From Rhodoferax sp. (GTDB taxonomy: Bacteria; Pseudomonadota; Gammaproteobacteria; Burkholderiales; Burkholderiaceae_C): 64,000 nucleotides of DNA. The notes below the pieces were generated by a model. That model did no database searches and was not told where the DNA came from. It saw only the letters and a program-made list of their open reading frames with translations. This document shows positions 51,966 to 61,034 of the stretch, one piece after another. A program made the position numbers and the translations under genes. Each line of letters begins with the position of its first letter. The first letter of the stretch is position 1. Where the stretch lies: the NCBI RefSeq assembly GCF_030697375.1, contig NZ_JAUYQD010000105.1, positions 1 to 64,000 of the forward strand, given 5' to 3'.

Positions 51966-52817
51966 TCAGCGCTGTGATTCAGACTCAAGTTGCTGAATCA
52001 GGGCGTGCATTTTTTTGTTTCGACTCAGCATGACATCGGTCAGTACGCCGAAGATTCCACGGAAGAGTGAGAACGGAACCCACCGCCATGGCGCGTGGAT
52101 GCGAGGCCTGCGATACTGCACACCTTTCGCGACCGCACGTGCTACCTGCTCGGGGGGAATGGCCCGACGCAGCCACCCTGGAAAGCCAATCTCAGTCATT
52201 TTTGTCACGGTTGCGTTTCCGCCGAAGGCAACCTTTGCGATGGCCGTGGCCGTCCAGCCGGGGTAGACGACACTGGCCGTTGCGCCGGTATATGCGAACT
52301 CTGCTCTCAAGCAGCGTGTGAGCATTTCCACCCCCGCCTTCGATGCGGCATAAGGGGCATTCGCCATGCCGTTGGCAAATGCGTATACGGAAGATGTGAC
52401 AAGGACTTGGCCCTTGTTGCGAATAATCTCCGGCAGCGCCGCGCGAACGGTGCGCCAGACGCCAAACAAATCCACTTCTACGATTTTCTCGAACTCGGCC
52501 TCATCACAACTGGCAATTGTTGCGGCGCCACTACGCCACGAAATGCCAGCGTTGGCAAAAACCACATCCAGGCGTCCGAAGCGTTGGATCGTCTTCTGAA
52601 TTACAGCCTTCGTTGCCGCGGCGTCGGTGACGTCAAGCGCCACAGGTAGCACCCGAGATGGGGAGAACTCTTTTGCAAGGTTGTCCAAAGCGGTTTGCTG
52701 CATATCCGTCAGCACCAAACTCGCACCGAGGGCATAGAGTTCGCGTGCGGTCGCGGCGCCGATGCCGCCCGCCGCGCCGGTGATCAGCACCACCTTGTCG
52801 TTCAAGTCGTAAGTCAT
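51966..52817 (-). CDS. SDR family oxidoreductase 1
   Basis: The 283-residue protein has TGAAGGIGAATAREL, NAGISWRSG and YAASKAGVEML with the upstream Ser in VTSSVYAF. It resembles SDRs of hydrocarbon, steroid or terpenoid catabolism. ATG 52817 overlaps the stop of the preceding SDR gene in the same direction. Confidence 0.88.
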   Translation of the reverse strand: MTYDLNDKVVLITGAAGGIGAATARELYALGASLVLTDMQQTALDNLAKEFSPSRVLPVALDVTDAAATKAVIQKTIQRFGRLDVVFANAGISWRSGAATIASCDEAEFEKIVEVDLFGVWRTVRAALPEIIRNKGQVLVTSSVYAFANGMANAPYAASKAGVEMLTRCLRAEFAYTGATASVVYPGWTATAIAKVAFGGNATVTKMTEIGFPGWLRRAIPPEQVARAVAKGVQYRRPRIHAPWRWVPFSLFRGIFGVLTDVMLSRNKKMHALIQQLESESQR

Positions 52818-53725
52818 CGTGTACTTTCTTTTGCCTTGCTCTCTTGCTCTTGGCCGGAATGGGCCCCATGGTTCTTTGCGGGCAAGTTCCATCCGGTGGA
52901 CGATGCCAACGTAATGGCTTGCTGGATGTCTTTGCCACGGAACCCTGCGCGCTCGATAAAGCGCCGGAAGAGTCCGGGTGCTTTGGCGATGATGGTATTT
53001 CGCTTGGGCACGACCACCATGTCCGCACGCTGCTCGATGCCAGCCACAATGTCGCGTACGACGGCCTCACGCGAAACCATTTTCCATAGGCCTTTGTCAT
53101 TTCCACCCCACAAGGCTCGGCCTGCGGGATCGGCCACTACATCGTCCATCATCGGTGTGGGGAAAAAGGTGGGATGCACGCTGCCGACGCCGACGCCCAG
53201 ATGCTGCAATTCCAGGCGGACGCTGTCGCACAGGGCCCAAACGCCTGCCTTGCTGGCGGTGTAGGACGCCTGGAGCGGCGAATGGACGAAGGCAGCCATC
53301 GACGAAATTCCCATGAGGTAGCCCTGCCGCTTCTGCACGTAGGGCAGGCCGGCGCGGAAGGTGCGCCAGACGCCATTGAGGTTAATGTCGATGACGCGCT
53401 CGAATGCCTCCGGGTTGAGCGTGGCCATAGGCGCCACGGTGTCGATGCCTGCGTTGGCGATCACCACATCGATGTGGCCGAAATGCGCCGCGGCTTCCGC
53501 CATGGCCGCCTCCAGGCTCTCCATGCTGCGCACGTTGGCGGTCCAGCCGCGGGCTACGGAGAGGCCGCCCAAGGTCTTTGCCTGCGCCTCGACCTTGGCC
53601 AAGTCCAGGTCGAACAATGCCAGGCGGGCGCCCTTGGCGCGCAGCGCCGCGGCGAGCGCTGATCCCAAGCCTCCGGTGGAGCCGGTGATGGCCACGACTC
53701 GATTGGTCAAATCATATTTCGACAT
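52814..53725 (-). CDS. SDR family oxidoreductase 2
   Basis: The 303-residue protein has TGSTGGLGSALAAALR, NAGIDTV and YTASKAGVWAL, with a catalytic Ser in GISSMAAF. It is paralogous to the neighbouring SDR and overlaps it by four bases. It lies three bases after the upstream hydrolase, so the three form one operon. Confidence 0.9.
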   Translation of the reverse strand: MSKYDLTNRVVAITGSTGGLGSALAAALRAKGARLALFDLDLAKVEAQAKTLGGLSVARGWTANVRSMESLEAAMAEAAAHFGHIDVVIANAGIDTVAPMATLNPEAFERVIDINLNGVWRTFRAGLPYVQKRQGYLMGISSMAAFVHSPLQASYTASKAGVWALCDSVRLELQHLGVGVGSVHPTFFPTPMMDDVVADPAGRALWGGNDKGLWKMVSREAVVRDIVAGIEQRADMVVVPKRNTIIAKAPGLFRRFIERAGFRGKDIQQAITLASSTGWNLPAKNHGAHSGQEQESKAKESTR

Positions 53726-53728
53726 GGT

Positions 53729-54628
53729 TCATCCTTTCAGGGGGATATGGCGCTTGAGAAAATCGAGCTGATCGGCCACCACCCGTTCGAAGGCTTCGCC
53801 GACGTAAATGTCGAAATGGCCATCCCGATACAGGCGGACTTTGCCGCGCGGCGCCTTCTTGGCATAGCGCCGGGTCGGCCCGGCGGGCGCGACAGAGTCG
53901 GTCTCGCAGATGCAGAAAAGAATCGGGCAGGACACCTTTGCCGCCTGGCGGCCGGGACGGTAGCGCAGGATGTTCACCGCGAAGCGTGCTGCGACCTGGT
54001 TGCGGAAGGAAAATCCGCTCGGCACTAGGGCCAGATAGCCGCCATGGGCGTCGGGCGCGGTCATGAGGGCGGCGGAATGCGGCGGGCCGGAAGCGGCCAC
54101 CATCAAGGGTGTCATGCCCACCAGGCCGCGCAGCATGTCCGCCACGGCCATCGCCGTCACTTTGAAGCTGCTGCGCAAATCCATCGCAAGGGCGGAGGCG
54201 ATGCCGTCGGTGAAGGGACACTGGGCAATGACTGCCGCCACTTCCTGGTCGCGCGCAGCGGAGGCAATGACATGGCCGCCGCCGAAGGAGGTGCCCCACA
54301 GGACTACCTTGTTGCCCATAAGGTTGGACTGCTGCCGTGCAAAGGCAATTGCGCTGGACCAGTCTTCCAACTGTTTGCCGATGTCCAGCAACTGCCGGGG
54401 AGCTCCCTCGCTCGCCCCGAAATTCCGGTAGTCGAAGACCAGGCATGCGTAACCGGCGTCGGAAAAGCGTTCTGCAAACGCATCCAGACGCATCTCCTTG
54501 ATACCGCCCAGGCCGTGCGCCATGACAATGACGGGGAAGGGCCCGCTCCCCTCCGGTTCATAAAGCCAGCCCCTGCACCGTTCTCCTCGCTGGCCAGAAG
54601 AGAACTCTATATTCGCTCGTCGTCTCAT
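53729..54628 (-). CDS. Alpha/beta hydrolase (dienelactone-hydrolase-like)
   Basis: The 299-residue protein has VIVMAHGLGGIKEMRLDAFAE split over its N-terminal third, FDYRNFGASEG and the elbow LWGTSFGGGH, with a C-terminal His in DGHFDIYVGEAFE. GAGGGACAA precedes ATG 54628. It heads the hydrolase-SDR-SDR operon, divergent from the TetR gene. Lactone or ester cleavage in a catabolic pathway is likely. Confidence 0.85.
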   Translation of the reverse strand: MRRRANIEFSSGQRGERCRGWLYEPEGSGPFPVIVMAHGLGGIKEMRLDAFAERFSDAGYACLVFDYRNFGASEGAPRQLLDIGKQLEDWSSAIAFARQQSNLMGNKVVLWGTSFGGGHVIASAARDQEVAAVIAQCPFTDGIASALAMDLRSSFKVTAMAVADMLRGLVGMTPLMVAASGPPHSAALMTAPDAHGGYLALVPSGFSFRNQVAARFAVNILRYRPGRQAAKVSCPILFCICETDSVAPAGPTRRYAKKAPRGKVRLYRDGHFDIYVGEAFERVVADQLDFLKRHIPLKG

Positions 54629-54713
54629 TTGTCCCTCTGTATGTCGTTGTATGAGAAAATTGAAGTCGCCAACAAAGTTGTAATAACTTAAATAATTGTA
54701 AGTGATTCTAAAA
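54629..54713. promoter_or_regulatory. Divergent control region between hydrolase and tetR
   Basis: This 85-bp gap is strikingly AT-rich for the genome. It contains TTGTAA twice, around TAACTTAAATAA, which could form the operator of the adjacent TetR repressor. No exact palindrome longer than six pairs was seen. Confidence 0.45.
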
Positions 54714-55364
54714 ATGGAAGTCAATCCAATAAACAAGGAAGCTGGCCGGGAACAGGAAACTCGAACCCAGCGCAAGGCCAGGGCGACCCGGTTGTCGATC
54801 CTGGAAGCGGCGGAGACCCTGCTGGCGGAAGGGGGGCGCGACGCGGTCACCCTAGAGGCGGTCGCAACACGTGCCGACGTGGCGGTGCAAACCTTGTACA
54901 ACCGGGTCGGAGGCCTCTCGGCGCTGCTAATCGCCGTGGCCGAGCGCGCGCTGGAAAAGAATCGGCAATACATGGACGCCGCGTATGCCTCTCCGGGCGG
55001 GGTGCAAGACCGCTTGTACGCGGTGGCGGCGGCCTATACCAACTTCGCCAAGGAACATCCGCACCAGTTTCGTATCCTGGTCGAGCCGCCAAACGAGCCC
55101 GAGGCGCTGGCGCGGATTGCGAACTTGATCCGGGATCAAAACGCCAAGTTGGGCGTCTTGATCCGCCGGGGCATTGACGAGGCGGTTCTCGACGACGGAC
55201 TCGATCCAGAACTCACATCCGCCGCCCTATGGGCCATGATGAATGGCGTAATGAGCCTGATGTGGCGCACCGACAGCCTGCGGATAGACGCCGCGCAAAT
55301 TGACGCCATGTTCGGCACGGTGACGAAGATTCTCACCGATGGCATCAAGAAGCGCGAGGGATGA
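54714..55364 (+). CDS. TetR/AcrR-family regulator
   Basis: The 216-residue protein has an N-terminal TetR helix-turn-helix (ILEAAETLLAEGGRDAVTLE and VAVQTLYNRVGGLSALL) and an all-helical ligand domain. ATG 54714 (MEVNPINKEA) is chosen. It probably represses the divergent hydrolase-SDR-SDR operon. Confidence 0.9.
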   Translation: MEVNPINKEAGREQETRTQRKARATRLSILEAAETLLAEGGRDAVTLEAVATRADVAVQTLYNRVGGLSALLIAVAERALEKNRQYMDAAYASPGGVQDRLYAVAAAYTNFAKEHPHQFRILVEPPNEPEALARIANLIRDQNAKLGVLIRRGIDEAVLDDGLDPELTSAALWAMMNGVMSLMWRTDSLRIDAAQIDAMFGTVTKILTDGIKKREG

Positions 55365-55467
55365 AACCCGCTGCGGTTCGGCCATCCACAGCGTCGAGCT
55401 GGTTCGGTGGGGGGCCGAAAAAATCGAGGGCAACGCTGACAAGTAGCAAACAGAACGAAACACTGCG

Positions 55468-55555
55468 CTAGAGGCGCTCCAAGATGAGAATGCCGAAGCC
55501 CACCAGCCCGGCGATCACCAGCCACTTGAGCACCAGCAACCCAAACAGCAAGCGC
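55468..55555 (-). pseudogene. C-terminal scrap of a membrane protein
   Basis: On the minus strand the frame reads GLLVLKWLVIAGLVGFGILI and then LERL and a stop: one hydrophobic helix and a charged tail. It is fused in frame to the hydrolase relic, so it is probably the end of another gene joined by deletion. Confidence 0.4.
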
Positions 55556-56242
55556 TGAATTTCGCCATCATCCGGCGCTGCACAGATTCCCCTTGCGCCT
55601 GGTTGCAGGCTCCGCGCAGAAAGAGCACGCGGCCCGTGTAGCGCTCCAAGCCTTGGGCAAAGTTCAGGCCCTTGCCCCATTCGGGCTCGTTCATCATGCG
55701 CCCCAAGGTGGCTTCAAAGGCAGACCTGCCAGGGTGTCGGCATCCAGAAAGCCGGGTTCGGCCAGCACCATGCGATCCACTTTGTCCGGGTGGGCTCCGG
55801 CATAGGCAGAGGCCAGCATCGCCCCCCAGGAATGCCCCACGATGTGGACTGGTCGCTTGGGGCTGAAGTGCTGGATGACCGCATCCAGGTCGGCCACAAA
55901 ACTGTCCACCGTGATCTGGCTGGTGGGTACCCGCTCGGACAGGCCGCTGCCCAACTGGTCGTAGAACACCACACGGTAGCGGTCGGCCAGGGCCGAGAGC
56001 CCGAGCAAATAGCGGTAGTCGGCGCCGGGGCCGCCATGCAAGACCACCACCACGGGGGCGTCGGTATTGCCAAAGGCCTCCACATGCAGCCTGTGGCCAT
56101 TCAATGCCAGTTGCGGGAGCGTGGGGTCGTCCACCACGGTGCGGGGCACTTCGGTCAGAGCGGGCAGGACACTCAGGGCCAACAGGCAGGCGATGGTGCG
56201 GCTCACCCACCGGGTGTAGGGGCTGTTTGTCATGGTCATTAC
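55556..56242 (-). pseudogene. Deleted second copy of the exported hydrolase
   Basis: The N-terminal half is intact and nearly identical to the copy at 48538-49548, up to FLDADTL. About 85 codons are then missing, the frame shifts, and a segment from AFEATLGRMM to RRMMAKF remains before the sequence ends. The deletion removes the region with the catalytic acid. Confidence 0.92.
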
Positions 56243-56338
56243 GGGCATTTCTTTCTTTCGGATCGGGTTGTGCAGGCCCGGATGTTCGGCGGCTGGCGGC
56301 GGGCCGTCGATAACATCGGATAATTTTCACGCCCTACC

Positions 56339-56938
56339 ATGAAGCCTGAACCACTCACCCCCACCGATTGCCGCAGCGTGCTCGCCACGGCACAGCGGAT
56401 CGCCCCCGTGGACGCATCGGCGTTTGAACCGCTGTTGCGCGGTATGCGGGTGGTGCAACTCCGGCCACAGGATGTGCTGCTGCGTCTGGGCGATGCACCG
56501 CCTATGGAGTGTTTTGTGCTCGATGGCGTGCTGCGCAGCTGGTTGGGCGATGCCCAAGGCCGGGCCGTGACGCTTGATTTCCACATGGGCCCCTGCGCCA
56601 TGACGCCCGCCATTGCGCGCAGCCGGGCCGGGCAATCGCGCATCCATTGCGAGGCCTTGACGGCGGCGCGCGTGGTGCTGTTTGAAGCCCAGGCATTGAG
56701 CCGCGTGATGGTGGCCGATGGGGCGGTGGCCCGTTGGGGAGACGCCGTGTTAACCCAAGAGCTGGTGCGGCGGGTGGACCGCGAGTTGTCGCTGGCCACC
56801 CAGCCCGCCAAGGAACGCCTGCTGGCCCTGCGCTCCGACAAGCCGGGGCTCGAAGACACGGTGCCGCATCACCATCTGGCCAGCTACCTGGGCATCACCC
56901 CGGTCAGTTTGAGCCGGCTGCGCGGGCAATTGCGGTAG
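56339..56938 (+). CDS. Crp/Fnr-type transcriptional regulator, intact copy
   Basis: The 199-residue protein has a cNMP-binding-like beta barrel (residues 20-125) and a short C-terminal helix-turn-helix ending HHHLASYLGITPVSLSRLRGQ. No Fnr-type cysteine cluster is present. It is divergent from the hydrolase and probably regulates it. A truncated twin lies at 49648. Confidence 0.88.
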   Translation: MKPEPLTPTDCRSVLATAQRIAPVDASAFEPLLRGMRVVQLRPQDVLLRLGDAPPMECFVLDGVLRSWLGDAQGRAVTLDFHMGPCAMTPAIARSRAGQSRIHCEALTAARVVLFEAQALSRVMVADGAVARWGDAVLTQELVRRVDRELSLATQPAKERLLALRSDKPGLEDTVPHHHLASYLGITPVSLSRLRGQLR

Positions 56939-56951
56939 ACGGGCACTCCCG

Positions 56952-57839
56952 TCAGCTGAGCTTCGCCGCCACAAACTCCCGCAGCAGCCGCAAAGCCGGT
57001 GTGAGTTGGCGCCGGTCCGGTAGCACCATGTACAGCGGCGCCACATCGGTTTGCCAGTCCTGGCACAGAGCAACCAACCGCCCCGCCGCCAGATCGGGGG
57101 CCATTTCGAGCCGGGATTTGTAGGTCACGCCCCGTCCGGCCACCGCCCAGCGGCGCACCACGTCACCGTCGTTGGCCACATGGTGGGCGCGCACCTTGAC
57201 CACCGTTTCCTGGCCGTTTTTCCAAAAATTCCAGCGGTCATTCACCTCCTCGCCCAGCAGAAAGCACACCGCATCGTGCTCCGCCAGGTCGTGCGGGGTG
57301 GCGGGCGTGCCACGGCGGGCCAGGTAGCTGGGTGCGGCGCACAGCACCCGCAGGTTGTCGGGCGCCACCGGCAGGGCCACCAGGCTCGAATCGGGTGGGT
57401 AGCCGTAGCGAAACGCGGCGTCCACGGGCTCGTTGTACACATTGGCGCGGCGGTCTGAGATTTGCAGGCGAAAGCGCACCTGCGGGTGTTGGGTTTCAAA
57501 CGCATCCAGCCAGGGCAGCATGACATTGCGGCCCAGGTCCGACGACACCGCCAGGCGCAGCGTGCCCTGCACCTCGGTGCGGCCGGTGTGCAGCGAGACC
57601 ACGCCCTCGCGCAAGGTTGCCAGGGCCGAACGGCAGTGTTCCAGGAAGACCGCCCCCTCCGGGGTCAGCCGCAGGCTGCGCGTGGAGCGCACCATGAGCG
57701 GTGTGTGCAGCTCGGACTCCAGCCGTTTGAGCGCGGCGCTGGCCGCTGCCGGGGTGATGTCGAGCGAGCGGGCGGTGGACGACAGGCTACCGGAGTCAAC
57801 CGTGCGCACAAAAATTTCAAGGTCTTGCAGGGCTTTCAT
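56952..57839 (-). CDS. LysR-family regulator
   Basis: The 295-residue protein has the LysR helix-turn-helix (DLEIFVRTVDSGSLSSTARS, then AAASAALKRLE) and a periplasmic-binding-like effector domain. It is divergent from the oxidoreductase at 57943, about 100 bp away, and probably controls it. Start taken at ATG 57839. Confidence 0.92.
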   Translation of the reverse strand: MKALQDLEIFVRTVDSGSLSSTARSLDITPAAASAALKRLESELHTPLMVRSTRSLRLTPEGAVFLEHCRSALATLREGVVSLHTGRTEVQGTLRLAVSSDLGRNVMLPWLDAFETQHPQVRFRLQISDRRANVYNEPVDAAFRYGYPPDSSLVALPVAPDNLRVLCAAPSYLARRGTPATPHDLAEHDAVCFLLGEEVNDRWNFWKNGQETVVKVRAHHVANDGDVVRRWAVAGRGVTYKSRLEMAPDLAAGRLVALCQDWQTDVAPLYMVLPDRRQLTPALRLLREFVAAKLS

Positions 57840-57942
57840 TTTCAAATTTTATTTGAAGGCCTATTCAAGGATTGGGCTATTTATCCTTTTCATTGAAAGA
57901 CAGAAGATCCAGCCCTCTCTTCACCGTTTTAGGAAAACCCCC

Positions 57943-58962
57943 ATGAAAGCCATCGGCTACCAGACTCCCCAGGCCATCTCCGAAGCCAGCGCCTTGCAAG
58001 ACATCACCCTGCCCGAGCCGGTCGCCCAGGGCCATGACTTGCTGGTGGAAGTGCGGGCCATCTCGGTGAATCCGGTGGACACCAAGGTGCGCGCGGGCAT
58101 GCCGCCCGCACCCGGCGAAAGCCACAAGGTGCTGGGTTGGGACGCCGCCGGGGTGGTCCGCGCCGTGGGGCCAGAGGTGACGCTGTTCAAAGCGGGCGAC
58201 CGTGTCTACTACGCCGGCTCCATCACCCGGCCCGGCACCAACAGCGAGCTGCACCTGGTGGACGAACGCATCACCGGCCACATGCCCGCCACGCTGGACT
58301 TTGCCCAGGCCGCCGCCCTGCCCCTGACCACCATCACCGCCTGGGAACTGCTGTTTGACCGCCTGGGCGTGCAGCCCGGCAAAAAGCCCAACCCCAAGAG
58401 CCTGCTGGTGATTGGCGCGGCCGGCGGCGTGGGCTCCATCCTGATTCAGCTGGCACGCCGCCTCACCGCGCTGACCATCATCGGCACCGCCTCGCGGCCC
58501 GAGACCCAGGCCTGGGTGAAGGCGCTGGGCGCCCACCATGTGATCGACCACCGCCAGCCGCTCACCGCCGAGCTGGCCCGCATTGGCATCCCGCAGGTGG
58601 ACAGCATCATCAGCCTGACCCACACCGGTGAGCACCTGGCCCAGATTCTGGAGGCCCTGGCGCCCCAGGGCCAGTTGGCTTTGATCGACGACCTGCCCAC
58701 CCTGGACGTGATGCCCTTCAAACGCAAAGCCGCTTCGGTGCACTGGGAGATGATGTTCACCCGCTCCCTGTTCGGCACCGCCGACATGGTGGCCCAGCAC
58801 CACTTGCTCAACGAAGTGGCGCAGATGGTGGACGCGGGCCTGGTGCGCACCACGCTGGCGGAGCACTTTGGCACCATCAATGCCGACAACCTCAAGCGCG
58901 CCCACGCGCTGGTCGAATCCGGCACGGTGCGCGGCAAGGTGGTGTTGGAGGGCTGGGTGTAA
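57943..58962 (+). CDS. Zinc-type alcohol dehydrogenase-like / quinone oxidoreductase
   Basis: The 339-residue MDR-family protein starts MKAIGYQTPQAISEASALQD and has the GroES-like domain (SVNPVDTKVRAG, GWDAAGVVRAVG) and the NADPH motif IGAAGGVGSILIQLARR. Catalytic zinc ligands of true alcohol dehydrogenases are absent, so an NADPH-dependent enone/quinone reductase is likely. ATG 57943 follows TTTAGGAAA. Confidence 0.9.
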   Translation: MKAIGYQTPQAISEASALQDITLPEPVAQGHDLLVEVRAISVNPVDTKVRAGMPPAPGESHKVLGWDAAGVVRAVGPEVTLFKAGDRVYYAGSITRPGTNSELHLVDERITGHMPATLDFAQAAALPLTTITAWELLFDRLGVQPGKKPNPKSLLVIGAAGGVGSILIQLARRLTALTIIGTASRPETQAWVKALGAHHVIDHRQPLTAELARIGIPQVDSIISLTHTGEHLAQILEALAPQGQLALIDDLPTLDVMPFKRKAASVHWEMMFTRSLFGTADMVAQHHLLNEVAQMVDAGLVRTTLAEHFGTINADNLKRAHALVESGTVRGKVVLEGWV

Positions 58963-58990
58963 AGGAGGGCGAAGAAGGGCGCGGTGGGCC

Positions 58991-59629
58991 CTACAGCACA
59001 AACATCAGCACCGCCGCAATCGCCGGCAGAGCAAAGATCAGCGCGTAGAGGGCAAACCGCCAGACCGGCGATTGCAGCGGACGGGAGGGCCAATGTTCAC
59101 GCATGAACGAAAAGATCACGCCGCGTTCGGCCTGCCACTCCAGGTTCCAGAACATCCCGGCGCACAGGTAGATGACCGAGGAGGCGAACAGGTTGGCAAA
59201 CCAGGTGTTGGGGTAGAAGCCGTCGCGCCACACCAGGTAGATGTCATAAGACCAACTCGCCGAAAACAGCCAGGCGCAGACCGCCACATAGAGTTCACCC
59301 CACCGAAGCGGGCCGCGCGCCGCGAAAAACAGGGTTGCCACGACCCAGGGCGCGGTGGTGTAACAAAGCACCGACATGAACAGGCCATCGACCCAATCCC
59401 AGGTCGGGTCCCCGGTGTACGGTGCCACCAGCGTGATCAGGGCCGCGCCCGCCAGGAAGGTCAGAACCTTCCACGGCTCGCTCAGGAAATGCCAATAACT
59501 GCGCCGCGTGATGGCAAAGTCGGCCGGGCGGCGCAACAGCAGCGCCAGCGCCAGCAAGCAGGCGCCGGCCCAGGCCGCGATGTAGAGTTTGAAAAAAGCG
59601 TCCACCATGAAAAGGGCTGCAACAGCCAT
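58991..59629 (-). CDS. Multi-pass membrane protein of unknown function
   Basis: The 212-residue protein has about six predicted membrane helices, with loops such as RRPADFAITRRSYWHFLSEP and WRDGFYPNTWFANLF. I do not recognise a family. It is divergent from the isoprenyl-synthase operon. Confidence 0.75.
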   Translation of the reverse strand: MAVAALFMVDAFFKLYIAAWAGACLLALALLLRRPADFAITRRSYWHFLSEPWKVLTFLAGAALITLVAPYTGDPTWDWVDGLFMSVLCYTTAPWVVATLFFAARGPLRWGELYVAVCAWLFSASWSYDIYLVWRDGFYPNTWFANLFASSVIYLCAGMFWNLEWQAERGVIFSFMREHWPSRPLQSPVWRFALYALIFALPAIAAVLMFVL

Positions 59630-59636
59630 GAAAGGA

Positions 59637-59665
59637 TTGTGATGGGAAGCAATTCAGTCTATATT
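59637..59665 (+). promoter_or_regulatory. Sigma70-type promoter of the prenyl-peptide operon
   Basis: TTGTGA and TATATT are spaced by 17 bases, about 70 bp ahead of the ATG at 59734. An inverted repeat ATCCA-TAGCG-TGGAT (59684-59698) lies just downstream and may be an operator. Confidence 0.6.
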
Positions 59666-59733
59666 GGAAGCGGCCAATCCGCAATCCATAGCGTGGATCG
59701 TTGTACCGTCTTCCCTACCGCAGGAGCATCGAG

Positions 59734-60825
59734 ATGGACGTCCCCAGCAGCCCCTTGACTCTGGACGCCAGGTTGTCGCTGGTGCTCGCCGCGATGCGGG
59801 CAACGCTGGATGCCCATCTACCCGCAGGACCTTACCGTGAACTGTCCGGCCGACTGGTGACCGGCGTCGCACGCCAGGCCGGTTCGGCGGTCGAGCGTTT
59901 GGGGTGGATGCCCTTCATCAACCTTCCCTTCGACGTCACTGCGGCAGCTGGCGGAAATCCATCATTGGCGGTTGAGCTTGCCGCAGCGAGCGCTTTTGTG
60001 TTCAGCGGCCTGGATGTGATCGACGACATTGCCGATGGCGACTGCCAGCCGCAGTGGGAAGGTGTTCCGCAAGCGCAGCAGACCCTGGCCGGGATCAGCG
60101 CCATGGTGAGTTTCCCGCAGCTGCTGATTGCCAGCTTGCCACTACCGCCTGCACAGATCGCAGCCATGCTGGCACTGCTGGCGCAGCGCATGCTGCAGGC
60201 GGGCGCGGGTCAGCAGTTCGATCTGGCCCTGGTTGGCGCCGAACAGCCCGACCCCGATACGGTGGTGGCATCGGTCGCCGGGAAAAGCGGCGAGCAGCTC
60301 GCCCTGTATTGCGAATGGGCGGCGCTTGCTGCAGGTGCTGGTGCCGAAACGGTCGCGGCTTGGGGCGACTACGGCAGTGCACTGGGCATAGCGGCGCAGA
60401 TCCAGAGCGACATGAGCGAGCTGTGCCATGACGCATGGTGCCGCGATCTTGCCAGCGGCAACCGTACGCTGCCCATCGCCTACCACCTGCAAAAGGCGGG
60501 ACCGGCGCGCATTGGTTTTCTTGCATTGTTGGCGCTGGCCCGCACCGACCTGGAGGCCCAGCGCGCGGTGCGCCAAACCCTGTTCGATTCCGGCGCCATA
60601 CGGATGGCGGCACTGGTGGCGCAACTGTATGTGGAGCGCGGCCGCCGCGCGCTACAGCGGGCCGGGGCGCGCGAGCCCGGGCTGAGCCGCCTCACGGCCT
60701 TGTTGGACGGTCCCGACAAAAAGCGCATGGACCCGACACCCTTGAATTCGCTGGCCACACCGGCAGCGACCCCTGGCCTCACCGTCGAGGCTGCCTTCAA
60801 CCTGCAAGAAAGGACAAAAGCATGA
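59734..60825 (+). CDS. Isoprenyl synthase-like / ComQ-like prenyltransferase
   Basis: The 363-residue protein has an isoprenoid-synthase helical fold with the first Asp-rich motif DVIDDIAD (residues 94-101). The second motif region is degenerate (QIQSDMSELCHD instead of DDxxD), followed by DLASGNRTLPIAYHL, which matches polyprenyl synthases. A weakened second motif also occurs in ComQ, which prenylates the ComX peptide. AGGAG precedes ATG 59734. The stop overlaps the first peptide gene (ATGA), so a role on that peptide is inferred. It might instead only make a prenyl diphosphate. Confidence 0.75.
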   Translation: MDVPSSPLTLDARLSLVLAAMRATLDAHLPAGPYRELSGRLVTGVARQAGSAVERLGWMPFINLPFDVTAAAGGNPSLAVELAAASAFVFSGLDVIDDIADGDCQPQWEGVPQAQQTLAGISAMVSFPQLLIASLPLPPAQIAAMLALLAQRMLQAGAGQQFDLALVGAEQPDPDTVVASVAGKSGEQLALYCEWAALAAGAGAETVAAWGDYGSALGIAAQIQSDMSELCHDAWCRDLASGNRTLPIAYHLQKAGPARIGFLALLALARTDLEAQRAVRQTLFDSGAIRMAALVAQLYVERGRRALQRAGAREPGLSRLTALLDGPDKKRMDPTPLNSLATPAATPGLTVEAAFNLQERTKA

Positions 60826-61022
60826 ACCACGAAACGCTGGGAAAACTGATGGACCGCTGGAGCAGCGATGCGGTCTTCCGCGCGGCGGTGCGCAGCGATC
60901 CGCTGGGTGCCATCGCAAATACCGGATTGCAGCTATCGGATGAGGAGATGGCGGCGGTTCAGGCCGTTGACTGGACCTTGTCGGACCAGGAACTGGCAGC
61001 CCGCACCAGTCACGCAGCTTGA
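60822..61022 (+). CDS. RiPP-precursor-like peptide 1
   Basis: This 66-residue peptide begins MNHETLGKLMDRWSSDAVFR and continues AAVRSDPLGAIANTGLQLSD. It resembles Nif11/Os1348-type leader peptides (xFRxxxxxDPxxAxxxxGLxLSDEE). It contains no cysteine; tryptophans are W13 and W51, the latter in AVDWTLSDQEL. It is translationally coupled to the prenyltransferase gene. I infer a modified peptide, but no core sequence is proved. Confidence 0.75.
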   Translation: MNHETLGKLMDRWSSDAVFRAAVRSDPLGAIANTGLQLSDEEMAAVQAVDWTLSDQELAARTSHAA

Positions 61023-61034
61023 AAGGGGCACACC

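Noticed and set aside
52095..52649. Forward-strand frames across the SDR genes
   Set aside because: Shadows of the minus-strand SDR genes.
57433..57942. 170-codon upstream extension of the oxidoreductase
   Set aside because: It lies antisense to the LysR gene; ATG 57943 has a ribosome binding site and begins the family sequence.
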